From: JAATGA01 sp047605605
Lineage (GTDB): Bacteria; Pseudomonadota; Alphaproteobacteria; Rhodobacterales; Rhodobacteraceae
DNA: 43,996 nt
Assembly: GCA_047605605.1 (NCBI GenBank)
Contig: JASGFG010000026.1
Span: 1 to 43,996 of the forward strand
Reading direction: 5' to 3'
The translations under genes were made by a program, and so were the position numbers. The notes beneath the pieces are model-generated. The model saw only the letters and a list, made by a program, of their open reading frames with translations. It searched no databases and was not told the DNA's origin. Shown piece after piece: positions 32,383-43,406 of this stretch. Each line of letters starts with the position of its first letter. Positions within the stretch are counted from its first letter, which is position 1.

Positions 32383-33152
32383 TGCGTGTGCCGCTTTCGC
32401 CCGCGCTGCTGCGCCTGCCCGTCGCGCATCGCGCCTATCACTCGCGCGCCGACCGGCGCCCGGAAAACTCGCCCGCGGCGGTGCAGGCGGCGGTGGATGC
32501 GGGTTATGCCATCGAGATCGACGTGCAGCTGTCCAGCGACGGTGTCGCGATGGTCTTTCATGACGAGGAACTGGATCGGCTGACAGCCGAGCACGGGCTT
32601 CTCTGCGACCGGACGGCGGCCGATCTGGCCGCGATCCGCCTGACGGATTCGGATGACGGCATCCCGACGCTGGATCAGGTGCTGCAGATCGTTGCGGGAC
32701 AGGTGCCGCTGCTGATCGAGTTGAAGGACCAGACGATGGTGATGGGCGAAACCGACGGCCGGCTGGAACAGGCGGTTGCCACGGCGCTGCGCGACTATCG
32801 CGGGGATGTGGCGGTTATGTCCTTCAACCCGTATTGCATGGCCAATATGGCTCGGCTGGCGCCGCGCATCGCGCGGGGGATCACCACCTCGTCCTACGAC
32901 CCTGGCGACTGGGCGCCCCTGCCGGCAGAGGTGTGCGACCGTCTGCGCGACATACCGGACTATGACCGGGTGGAGGCGAGCTTCATCAGCCATCAGGGCG
33001 ATGACCTGTCGCGGCCGCGCGTGGATCAGCTGAAGCGGCAGGGCGCGGCGATCCTGTGCTGGACGATCCGCACGCCCGAGCAGGAGCGGCTGGTCCGCCA
33101 GCTTGCCGACAATGTGACCTTCGAGGGCTATGCCGCCGCGATCCCGGCATGA
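32382..33152 (+). CDS. Cytoplasmic glycerophosphodiester phosphodiesterase (UgpQ type)
   Basis: This is a 256-residue GDPD without signal peptide or membrane segment. Catalytic and metal residues are in place: His16-Arg17 (VAHRAYHS), Glu28 (RRPENSP), Glu45 and Asp47 (IEIDVQ) and His60 (MVFHDEEL). The ELKDQT element follows at mid-length, and the C-terminal ILCWTIRTPEQE strand matches the family. It should release glycerol-3-phosphate from deacylated phospholipid in the cytosol. The start shares a base with the ridA stop. It is the second GDPD within 4 kb; the other is exported. Confidence 0.9.
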   Translation: MRVPLSPALLRLPVAHRAYHSRADRRPENSPAAVQAAVDAGYAIEIDVQLSSDGVAMVFHDEELDRLTAEHGLLCDRTAADLAAIRLTDSDDGIPTLDQVLQIVAGQVPLLIELKDQTMVMGETDGRLEQAVATALRDYRGDVAVMSFNPYCMANMARLAPRIARGITTSSYDPGDWAPLPAEVCDRLRDIPDYDRVEASFISHQGDDLSRPRVDQLKRQGAAILCWTIRTPEQERLVRQLADNVTFEGYAAAIPA

Positions 33153-33215
33153 GAAACCGGCCACGGCGTCCGCGCGTTGAACGCGCCGCATCATCGGAAC
33201 TTAGCGGGGTAGGTC

Positions 33216-34376
33216 ATGACGGACGGCATCGCGCTTGAAGACGGCGTGACCGGCTTGCCCGCTGCGGAATGGGATGCTGTCGCCTGTCCGGGCGGCGGTG
33301 CGGCCCGGCCGGTCGACCCGTTCACCACCCATCGCTTTCTGTCCGCGCTGGAACGCTCCGGCTCGGTCGGGCGCAAGTCGGGCTGGCAATCCCGGCCGCT
33401 GGTCCTGCGCGAGGGCGGCCGGATCGCGGGGGCGGTGCCGCTTTATGTGAAGACCCACAGCCAGGGGGAATACATCTTCGATCATGGCTGGGCCGAGGCC
33501 TATGAAAGGGCAGGGGGGCGTTATTACCCCAAGCTTCAGGTTTCGGTTCCCTTCACCCCTGTCACCGGGCGGCGCTTTCTGGGGGCCGAGGAGGCCGGCG
33601 CGCCCTTGGCCGCTGCGCTGGAGGGGGTGTGCCGCAGCAATGGCTTGTCTTCGGTCCATGCCACATTCTGCACGCAGGACGAGGCCGAGGCCCTGGCGGC
33701 GCAGGGCTGGCTGCATCGCGTGACGCAGCAGTATCACTGGGAAAGCCGTGGCTATGGCGATTTCGGCGATTTCCTTGCCGACCTGTCCAGCCGCAAACGC
33801 AAGATGATCCGAAAGGAGCGCGAGGGGGCGCTGGCCGCGGGCCTGACGGTGCACCACCTGACCGGCGCGGATCTGCGCCCGGAACACTGGGATGCCTTCT
33901 GGTCCTTTTATCAGGACACCGGCGGGCGGAAATGGGGGCGTCCCTATCTGACCCGCGCCTTCTTTGACGAGATCCATCGCACGATGGCCGACGACATCCT
34001 GCTGATCCTTGCCTGCGACGGCAGGCGGCCGGTGGCGGGGGCGCTGAACTTCATCGGGCGGGAAACGCTTTACGGCCGATATTGGGGCTGCGTCGAGGAT
34101 CACCCCTTCCTGCATTTCGAGCTGTGCTATTATCAGGCGATCGACTGGGCGATCCATCACGGCCTGCACCGGGTCGAGGCCGGGGCGCAGGGCGAGCACA
34201 AGCTGGCGCGCGGCTATCTGCCCAGCCCCGTGCATTCCGCGCACTGGATCGCCGACCCGGCTTTCCGCGAGGCGGTCGCGCGCTATCTTTCGGCCGAGCG
34301 TCGCGCCGTGGACGAGGAGATCGAGGTGATGACCGCCTTCGGTCCTTTCCGGCGGACCGCAAACGGAGAGGATTGA
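33216..34376 (+). CDS. FemAB/GNAT-like peptidoglycan-biosynthesis-type protein (DUF482 family)
   Basis: The 386-residue soluble protein has the layout of the DUF482/GNAT family annotated as peptidoglycan biosynthesis proteins: a DPFTTHRFLSALERSGSV opening, FDHGWAEAYERAGGRYYPKLQVSVPFTP, then SSRKRKMIRKERE, the FYQDTGGRKWG stretch, ILACDGRRPVAGALNF, YGRYWGCVEDHPFLHFELCYYQ, and AGAQGEHKLARGY. The core is a twofold GNAT-like arrangement as in FemX/FemAB, which transfer aminoacyl groups. No reaction is established for this family to my knowledge. The GST start codon follows the stop directly, so the two are probably coupled. Confidence 0.8.
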   Translation: MTDGIALEDGVTGLPAAEWDAVACPGGGAARPVDPFTTHRFLSALERSGSVGRKSGWQSRPLVLREGGRIAGAVPLYVKTHSQGEYIFDHGWAEAYERAGGRYYPKLQVSVPFTPVTGRRFLGAEEAGAPLAAALEGVCRSNGLSSVHATFCTQDEAEALAAQGWLHRVTQQYHWESRGYGDFGDFLADLSSRKRKMIRKEREGALAAGLTVHHLTGADLRPEHWDAFWSFYQDTGGRKWGRPYLTRAFFDEIHRTMADDILLILACDGRRPVAGALNFIGRETLYGRYWGCVEDHPFLHFELCYYQAIDWAIHHGLHRVEAGAQGEHKLARGYLPSPVHSAHWIADPAFREAVARYLSAERRAVDEEIEVMTAFGPFRRTANGED

Positions 34377-34994
34377 ATGCTGACCTTCTATACCAATCCG
34401 CAGTCCCGCGGCCGCATCGCGCGCTGGATGCTGGAGGAGACGGGAGCGCCCTATTCCGAGGTCGTCCTGCCCTTTGGTGCGCCGATGAGGACGCCGGAGT
34501 TTCTGGCGCTGAACCCGATGGGCAAGGTTCCCGTCATCGTTCACGAAGGCCGTGTCGTGACGGAATGCGCGGCGATCTGCGCCTATCTGGCCGACGCCTT
34601 TCCCGACCGGCATCTGGCGCCGCCGCCGGGGGTGGGGCGGGCCGCCTATTACCGCTGGCTTTTCTTTGCCGCCGGTCCGCTGGAGGCGGCCGTGACCAAC
34701 CAGGCGCTGAAGGCCGCCCCGACCGACGCGCAGAAGGGCTTTGTCGGCTATCGCGATTTCGACACGACCCTCGCGACGCTGGAAAAGGCGGTCTCGGACG
34801 CGCCCCATGTCGCGGGCGATCATTTCAGTGCGGCCGATGTCTATGTCGGCTCGCAGATCGGATGGGGCATGATGTTCGGCAGCTTGCCGAAGTCCCCGGC
34901 GCTGAGCGCCTATTGGGACCGGCTGAAGGATCGGCCCGCGCGGCTGCGCGCCGCCGCCAGGGACGAGGCATCGGGGGAGCGGAAGGATGGCTGA
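34377..34994 (+). CDS. Glutathione S-transferase family protein
   Basis: The 205-residue GST has a thioredoxin-like N-terminal domain: MLTFYTNPQSRGRIARWMLEE with a serine in the position used by several bacterial GSTs, NPMGKVPVI with the cis-proline, and TECAAICAYLAD for glutathione gamma-glutamyl binding. An all-helical C-domain follows (FSAADVYVGSQIGW). It may conjugate or reduce small electrophiles with glutathione; the substrate is unknown. Its ATG begins the base after the upstream stop, and its last 8 bases overlap the pterin dehydratase gene. The arrangement implies one transcript from at least 33216 to 35277. Confidence 0.9.
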   Translation: MLTFYTNPQSRGRIARWMLEETGAPYSEVVLPFGAPMRTPEFLALNPMGKVPVIVHEGRVVTECAAICAYLADAFPDRHLAPPPGVGRAAYYRWLFFAAGPLEAAVTNQALKAAPTDAQKGFVGYRDFDTTLATLEKAVSDAPHVAGDHFSAADVYVGSQIGWGMMFGSLPKSPALSAYWDRLKDRPARLRAAARDEASGERKDG

Positions 34995-35277
34995 GCTTCT
35001 GACCGACCGTTCGGCGCTGGAGCCGCTTCTTGCCGCGGGATGGACGCTGGAAAAGAGGCGCGATGCGATCAGCCGCCGCTATGTCTTTGGCAATTTCGTC
35101 GAGGCCTTCGGCTTCATGACGCGCGCCGCGCTCTGGGCCGAAAAATGGAATCATCATCCCGAATGGTCGAATGTCTACAAGACCGTCACGGTGACGCTGA
35201 CCACGCATGACGCGGGCGGGCTGACCGAACTGGACCTGCGGCTGGCCCGCAAGATGGATGCGCTGGCGGGCGGATAG
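34987..35277 (+). CDS. phhB: Pterin-4a-carbinolamine dehydratase
   Basis: The 96-residue protein is complete for the PCD/DCoH family. The active-site segment EKWNHHPEWSNVY supplies the histidine pair and Pro-Glu-Trp, and the C-terminus TVTVTLTTHDAGGLTELDLRLARKMD gives the conserved TH...G(L)T-D pattern. It dehydrates 4a-hydroxytetrahydropterin, recycling the cofactor of aromatic amino acid hydroxylases. No phenylalanine hydroxylase is in the window, so it may serve another pterin or moco-related role, as in many bacteria. It overlaps the GST gene by 8 bases. Confidence 0.92.
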   Translation: MAELLTDRSALEPLLAAGWTLEKRRDAISRRYVFGNFVEAFGFMTRAALWAEKWNHHPEWSNVYKTVTVTLTTHDAGGLTELDLRLARKMDALAGG

Positions 35278-35356
35278 GCCGCTTCGCAGGGGCGCAGCAG
35301 GAACATGGGCGTGGCGGGAAACCGCGGGCCTTTGCCGCGGCGGTGCGGATACCTGC

Positions 35357-35385
35357 TTGACGCCCTGCCGCGGAAAACCTAATGA
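35357..35385 (+). promoter_or_regulatory. Probable promoter of the tRNA-Trp gene
   Basis: A consensus-like -35 TTGACG (35357-35362) lies about 35-40 bases before the tRNA. The -10 could be CCTAAT (35378-35383, 15-base spacer) or TAATGA (from 35380, 17-base spacer). Neither is a full match. Position relative to the tRNA 5' end is right for a start near 35390. Confidence 0.5.
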
Positions 35386-35396
35386 ACCCGCACCGC

Positions 35397-35472
35397 AGGA
35401 GTTTAGCTCAGTTGGTAGAGCATCGGTCTCCAAAACCGAGGGTCGTGGGTTCGAGTCCCCCAACTCCTGCCA
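35397..35472 (+). tRNA. tRNA-Trp (anticodon CCA)
   Basis: This is a 76-nt cloverleaf with encoded CCA. The acceptor arm AGGAGTT (35397-35403) pairs with AACTCCT (35462-35468), with discriminator G35469 and CCA 35470-35472. The anticodon stem TCGGT/ACCGA encloses CTCCAAA, giving anticodon CCA at 35430-35432. The T-arm carries GTTCGAGTC. In many alphaproteobacteria tRNA-Trp precedes secE-nusG, as here. Confidence 0.97.
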
Positions 35473-35576
35473 GTCTTTCCGCGTAACGGATGATCTGGTC
35501 TCCGGTGTCTATGGCGCCTTGAAATCGGCGCCCGATGCGCGTATTTGCGGCGCTGATCCCGATCAGGAAAGCTCAG

Positions 35577-35771
35577 ATGGCCACCACGAACCCCCTTCAG
35601 TTCATCCAGCAGGTCCGTGCCGAAGTGGGCAAGGTGGTCTGGCCGACCCGGCGCGAGGTCGTGCTGACCACGGTGATGGTGTTCATCATGGCGGCGCTGA
35701 CCGCGACCTTCTTCAGCCTTGTGGATCTGGGCATCCGCTCGGCCCTGCACGCGGTGCTGACCGCGTTCTGA
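35577..35771 (+). CDS. secE: Preprotein translocase subunit SecE
   Basis: The 64-residue single-helix SecE has the amphipathic stretch FIQQVRAEVGKVVWPTRREVVLTT, including the highly conserved VWPTR motif, followed by one membrane helix (VFIMAALTATFFSLVDLGI). It clamps the SecY channel in the inner membrane. I took the ATG at 35577 because AGGAAA precedes it; an upstream in-frame ATG at 35535 would add 14 residues not typical for the family. The gene is 104 bases after tRNA-Trp. A terminator-like hairpin with six T separates it from nusG. Confidence 0.95.
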   Translation: MATTNPLQFIQQVRAEVGKVVWPTRREVVLTTVMVFIMAALTATFFSLVDLGIRSALHAVLTAF

Positions 35772-35846
35772 CGCGGGCGATCACGTCCTTTTCGCTTGAA
35801 ATGCGGGGGCCAAGCGGCTATCCCGCAGCCCGAACTGGACAAACCG

Positions 35847-35879
35847 GCGCGCAGCGATTCGTGTTGCGCGCTGTTTTTT
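35847..35879 (+). terminator. Intrinsic terminator between secE and nusG
   Basis: The stem GCGCGCA (35847-35853) pairs with TGCGCGC (35865-35871) and can extend two pairs inward. It is followed by TG and six T (35874-35879). A second hairpin (35885-35891 with 35900-35906) comes next, before the nusG ribosome site. Confidence 0.72.
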
Positions 35880-35947
35880 GTTCCTCGCGAAAGGCTTAAT
35901 TCGCGGGAAAGACGGAAGGATTCCGGGGAAACCCGGCAAGGGCAAGG

Positions 35948-36493
35948 ATGGCTGGGGCAATGGCGAAGCGGTGGTATTCGGTGAGCGTTCTCTCGAACTT
36001 CGAGAAGAAGGTCGCCGAACAGATCAAGACCGCCGTGGCCGAAGCGGGCCTGGGCGAGGAAATCGACGAGGTGCTGGTGCCCACCGAAGAGGTGATCGAG
36101 GTCCGGCGCGGCAAGAAGGTGACGAGCGAGCGGCGCTTCATGCCCGGCTATGTGCTGGTGCGGATGGAGATGTCGAACCGCGGCTATCACCTGATTTCCT
36201 CGATCAACCGCGTGACCGGTTTCCTCGGGCCGCAGGGCAAGCCGATGCCGATGCGCGACGCCGAGGTGAACGCCATCCTGAACCGCGTCGAGGAAGGCGA
36301 GGCGCAGCCGCGCAACCTGATCCGCTTCGACATCGGCGAAAAGGTCAAGGTCGTCGATGGTCCGTTCGAGGGCTTTGACGGCATGGTCGAGGAAGTGGAC
36401 GAAGATCACAGCCGCCTGAAGGTGTCCGTGTCGATCTTTGGCCGGGCCACCCCGGTCGAACTGGAATTCACCCAGGTGTCCAAGGGCGCCTGA
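35948..36493 (+). CDS. nusG: Transcription termination/antitermination factor NusG
   Basis: The 181-residue product has the NGN domain (AKRWYSVSVLSNFEKKVAEQI, RGKKVTSERRFMPGYVLV, NRVTGFLG) and a C-terminal KOW domain (EKVKVVDGPFEGFDGMVEEVDED). NusG binds the RNA polymerase clamp and links it to Rho or ribosomal S10. Two starts compete: ATG 35948 has AAGGG at 5-base spacing, whereas ATG 35960 gives the usual family N-terminus MAKRWYS but lacks a well-spaced ribosome site. I report 35948. A terminator upstream suggests transcription apart from, or by read-through of, secE. Confidence 0.94.
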   Translation: MAGAMAKRWYSVSVLSNFEKKVAEQIKTAVAEAGLGEEIDEVLVPTEEVIEVRRGKKVTSERRFMPGYVLVRMEMSNRGYHLISSINRVTGFLGPQGKPMPMRDAEVNAILNRVEEGEAQPRNLIRFDIGEKVKVVDGPFEGFDGMVEEVDEDHSRLKVSVSIFGRATPVELEFTQVSKGA

Positions 36494-36590
36494 TGGATCG
36501 CGGGAGGCGAGCGCCGCTGCCGATCGGGCAGGGGTGACGGACCGGACCGCTAAACCGCATCCCCGGATGCAGTGACAAAGGAGAGGCCGC

Positions 36591-37043
36591 ATGGCCAAGA
36601 AGATCATCGGCAGCCTGAAGCTGCAAGTTAAGGCCCAGCAAGCCAACCCGTCGCCGCCCGTGGGTCCCGCCCTCGGCCAGCGCGGCCTGAACATCATGGC
36701 CTTCGTCAAGGAATTCAACGCGAAATCCGCCGATTTCGTGCCGGGCACCCCGGTTCCGGTCGTGATCACCTATTACCAGGACAAGTCGTTCAGCCTTGAC
36801 CTGAAAACCCCGCCGGCGTCCTTCCTGCTGAAGCAGGCGGCCGGTCTGCCCGCCGTGGGCAAGCGCAACCGCGCCAAGGGCTCGGCCAAGCCGGGCCGCG
36901 AAGTGGCGGGCAAGGTGACTGTGGCGCAGATCCGCCAGATCGCCGAAACCAAGATGAAAGACCTGAACGCGAACTCGGTCGAGGCCGCGATGCAGATCAT
37001 CCTGGGTTCCGCGAAATCCTGCGGCATCGAAGTGAAGGGCTGA
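36591..37043 (+). CDS. rplK: 50S ribosomal protein L11
   Basis: The 150-residue L11 has the expected N-terminal domain (KKIIGSLKLQVKAQQANPSPPVGPALGQRGLNIM, with the proline-rich loop that contacts release factors and thiostrepton) and the C-terminal rRNA-binding domain (VTVAQIRQIAETKMKDLNA, SVEAAMQIILGSAKSCGIEV). L11 forms the GTPase-associated centre with 23S rRNA. AAAGGAGAGG lies just before the ATG. It is followed by rplA after 4 bases, the normal L11-L1 operon. Confidence 0.97.
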   Translation: MAKKIIGSLKLQVKAQQANPSPPVGPALGQRGLNIMAFVKEFNAKSADFVPGTPVPVVITYYQDKSFSLDLKTPPASFLLKQAAGLPAVGKRNRAKGSAKPGREVAGKVTVAQIRQIAETKMKDLNANSVEAAMQIILGSAKSCGIEVKG

Positions 37044-37047
37044 GACC

Positions 37048-37746
37048 ATGGCGAAAGTTGCAAAGCGCACCGCTGCTGCCCGCGTGCTGTTCGACGGCAA
37101 GGCCAACGTCACCGTCGAGGATGCCGTGGCGCTGATCAAGAAAGCCGCCTCGGCCAAGTTCGACGAAACCGTCGAGATCGCCGTGAACCTGGGTGTCGAC
37201 CCGCGCCATGCCGACCAGATGGTCCGCGGCGTGGTCCAACTGCCGAATGGCACCGGCAAGACCGTCCGCGTGGCGGTGTTCGCCCGCGGCGCCAAGGCTG
37301 ACGAGGCGAAAGCCGCCGGGGCCGACATCGTCGGCGCCGAGGACCTGATGGAAACCATCCAGTCCGGCAAGATCGAGTTCGACCGCTGCATCGCGACGCC
37401 GGACCTGATGCCGCTGGTCGGCCGTCTGGGCAAGATCCTGGGCCCGCGCAACCTGATGCCGAACCCCAAGGTCGGCACCGTGACGATGGACGTGAAAACC
37501 GCCGTCGAAGCGGCCAAGGGCGGCGAAGTCCAGTTCAAGGTCGAAAAGGCGGGCGTCGTCCATGCCGGCGTCGGCAAGGTTTCGTTCACCGATGACAAGC
37601 TGGCGCAGAACGTCCGCGCCTTTGTCGAGGCGGTGAACCGCGCCAAGCCGACCGGCGCCAAGGGCGCCTATCTGAAGAAGGTCTCGCTGTCCTCGACCAT
37701 GGGTCCGGGCGTCAGCGTCGATCTGGCTTCGGCCTCGGGCAACTGA
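37048..37746 (+). CDS. rplA: 50S ribosomal protein L1
   Basis: The 232-residue L1 is complete: KFDETVEIAVNLGVDPRHADQMVRG, VQLPNGTGKTVRVAVFARG, the domain II region, and the signature KILGPRNLMPNPKVGTVT with KGGEVQFKVEKAGVVHAGVGK downstream. L1 forms the mobile stalk at the ribosomal E site and in enterobacteria represses its own operon by binding a 5' leader. It starts 4 bases after rplK. Two GNRA-loop hairpins follow its stop. Confidence 0.97.
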   Translation: MAKVAKRTAAARVLFDGKANVTVEDAVALIKKAASAKFDETVEIAVNLGVDPRHADQMVRGVVQLPNGTGKTVRVAVFARGAKADEAKAAGADIVGAEDLMETIQSGKIEFDRCIATPDLMPLVGRLGKILGPRNLMPNPKVGTVTMDVKTAVEAAKGGEVQFKVEKAGVVHAGVGKVSFTDDKLAQNVRAFVEAVNRAKPTGAKGAYLKKVSLSSTMGPGVSVDLASASGN

Positions 37747-37760
37747 GGCCCGCAAGCATT

Positions 37761-37802
37761 CCCCGCGGTGACGCGGGGGTGGCGGGGCGGAAACGCCCCG
37801 TC
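37761..37802 (+). terminator. Two tandem GNRA-loop hairpins after rplA
   Basis: Hairpin 1 is CCCCGCG (37761-37767) with CGCGGGG (37772-37778), loop GTGA. Hairpin 2 is 37781-37789 with 37794-37802 (core CGGGGCG/CGCCCCG), loop GAAA. Both stems are strong and lack a T-run, so they may process or partially terminate the rplKA transcript. Confidence 0.55.
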
Positions 37803-37803
37803 C

Positions 37804-37987
37804 TGTCCGAGACGGCCGGTGGCGCGCAAACGCCTTAATATCCTGCCCGAGATGGGGAACGAGACGGGAAAGGTCGAGGGAAACCTCGGGCGATCTGGAC
37901 CTCGGGACCTTTCAACGGACCCGACGCCCTTCCGCAAGGCGGGGCAAACATGAGCCGGGGGGAAACCCCCATTCTTGGAGTGAAACT
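37804..37987 (+). promoter_or_regulatory. Probable L10 leader region of rplJL
   Basis: About 180 untranslated bases precede the GTG of rplJ. Several paired segments are visible, for instance GAGGGAAACCTC near 37877-37888 and a GGGGGAAACCCCC hairpin near 37957-37969 just before the ribosome site GGAG. In many bacteria such a leader binds the L10-(L12) complex for autoregulation. That role is inferred from position and structure, not proven. Confidence 0.5.
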
Positions 37988-38503
37988 GTGGATAGAGCCC
38001 AGAAAGAGAAAATGGTCGAGGAACTCGGCCAGATCTTCGAAAGCTCTGGCGTTGTGGTGGTTGCCCACTACACCGGGATGACGGTTGCCCAGATGCAGGA
38101 CCTGCGCGCGAAAATGCGCGAAGTGAACGGGTCCGTTCGCGTTGCCAAGAACACGCTCGCCAAGATCGCCCTCGAAGGAAAGCCCTCTGCAAAGATGGCC
38201 GACCTGCTGACGGGCATGACCATTCTGTCCTACTCGGAAGACCCCGTGGCTGCGGCCAAGGTCTGCGAGGCATATGCCAAGGGGAACGACAAGTTCGTGA
38301 TCCTGGGCGGTGCAATGGGCGGAGAGGTCCTGGACCAGGCCGGTGTGAAAGCCGTGGCCTCCATGCCGTCGCGCGAAGAGCTTATCGCTCAGATCGTGTC
38401 GTGCATCGGTGCGCCCGCGTCGAACATCGCCGGGGCCATTGGCGCGCCTGCTTCGAACATCGCGAGCATCCTTTCGACCATCGAGGAAAAGGCCGCGGCC
38501 TGA
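37988..38503 (+). CDS. rplJ: 50S ribosomal protein L10
   Basis: The 171-residue L10 starts at GTG (37988) with GGAG 8 bases upstream. It matches the family: MDRAQKEKMVEELGQIFESSGVVVVAHYTGMTVAQMQDLR, NGSVRVAKNTLAKIAL, the middle ILSYSEDPVAAAKV strand, and a C-terminal helix (NIASILSTIEEKAAA) that binds L7/L12 dimers. L10 anchors the stalk to L11-bound 23S rRNA. It is followed by rplL after 67 bases. Confidence 0.97.
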   Translation: MDRAQKEKMVEELGQIFESSGVVVVAHYTGMTVAQMQDLRAKMREVNGSVRVAKNTLAKIALEGKPSAKMADLLTGMTILSYSEDPVAAAKVCEAYAKGNDKFVILGGAMGGEVLDQAGVKAVASMPSREELIAQIVSCIGAPASNIAGAIGAPASNIASILSTIEEKAAA

Positions 38504-38570
38504 TCTTCGCATCCCGGTGGGGTTGACCCTCACCTCGTTGGAACCCATCTAACCTGAACGGAAACGTAAA

Positions 38571-38951
38571 ATGGCTGATCTTAAAGCTCTCGCCGAACAA
38601 ATCGTCGGTCTGACCCTGCTGCAAGCGCAGGAACTGAAAACCATCCTCAAGGATGAATATGGCATCGAGCCCGCTGCTGGCGGCGCTGTGATGGTTGCCG
38701 GCCCGGCCGCTGGTGGCGCTGCTGCCGCTGCCGAAGAAGAGAAAACCGAATTCGACGTCGTCCTGACCGATGCCGGCGCCAACAAGATCAACGTGATCAA
38801 GGAAGTGCGCGCGATCACCGGCCTGGGCCTGAAAGAGGCCAAGGATCTGGTCGAAGCCGGCGGCAAGGTGAAAGAAGCCGTGTCGAAAGCCGACGCCGAA
38901 GGCCTGAAGAAAAAGCTGGAAGAAGCTGGCGCGAAAGTCGAGCTGAAGTAA
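38571..38951 (+). CDS. rplL: 50S ribosomal protein L7/L12
   Basis: The 126-residue stalk protein has an N-terminal dimerisation domain (LKALAEQIVGLTLLQAQELKTIL), an alanine/glycine-rich hinge (residues about 38-58), and the C-terminal factor-binding domain (EKTEFDVVLTDAGANKINVIKEVRAITGLGLKEAKDLVE). It recruits elongation and release factors to the ribosome. It uses fewer GC-rich codons than its neighbours, as expected for a very highly expressed gene. Several hairpins lie between it and rpoB. Confidence 0.97.
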   Translation: MADLKALAEQIVGLTLLQAQELKTILKDEYGIEPAAGGAVMVAGPAAGGAAAAAEEEKTEFDVVLTDAGANKINVIKEVRAITGLGLKEAKDLVEAGGKVKEAVSKADAEGLKKKLEEAGAKVELK

Positions 38952-38957
38952 TCCGGC

Positions 38958-39058
38958 GGATGCGTCACGCATCCCCATGATTTCAGGGCAGGGCCGGGGG
39001 TTTCCCTCGGCCCTGCCGAACCTGTCTTGAAGGGCGCTTTCGAGAAAGCCCCCTTCAA
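38958..39058 (+). promoter_or_regulatory. Three stacked hairpins between rplL and rpoB
   Basis: Hairpin A is 38958-38964 with 38968-38974 (GGATGCG, 7 bp). Hairpin B is 38987-38996 with 39008-39017 (GGCAGGGCCG), extended inward to about 14 bp. Hairpin C is 39027-39034 with 39051-39058 (TTGAAGGG) plus an inner 5-bp stem across a C-C mismatch. In E. coli the same gap holds an attenuator and RNase III site that lowers rpoBC relative to rplJL; the same role here is inference. Confidence 0.6.
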
Positions 39059-39190
39059 GGCGCGGTTCAAGGTTCGGGAGCACCCTTTCGGGACGGGGTG
39101 CAGGTATGGAACCTTACCCCCTCCGCCAAGCGGCGCGATCCGGCCCCCGACGGACACGCGCCCGCGACCTGACGAAAGGTGACGACGAGC

Positions 39191-43324
<4,134 letters not shown>

Positions 43325-43371
43325 CCGGAATTTTCGAAAATTCCGGGCCGGTTTCTTCGAAGAAACCGGCC
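43325..43371 (+). repeat. Two back-to-back perfect palindromes between rpoB and rpoC
   Basis: Palindrome 1 (43325-43346, 22 bases) and palindrome 2 (43346-43371, 26 bases) are each fully self-complementary, each centred on TTCGAA. They begin one base after the rpoB stop and end about 25 bases before the rpoC ribosome site. As RNA they form two adjacent 9-11-bp hairpins. No T-run follows, so processing, stability control or partial termination is more likely than a full stop. Confidence 0.75.
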
Positions 43372-43406
43372 TCCTCTGACCGCAACCTCCTGATTAGGGA
43401 AGCAAG

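Noticed and set aside
35796..35824. RpoH-like or housekeeping promoter before nusG
   Set aside because: TTGAAA-17-TATCCC is only a partial match and lies upstream of a terminator hairpin, so it was kept as a note within a finding and not listed as a feature.
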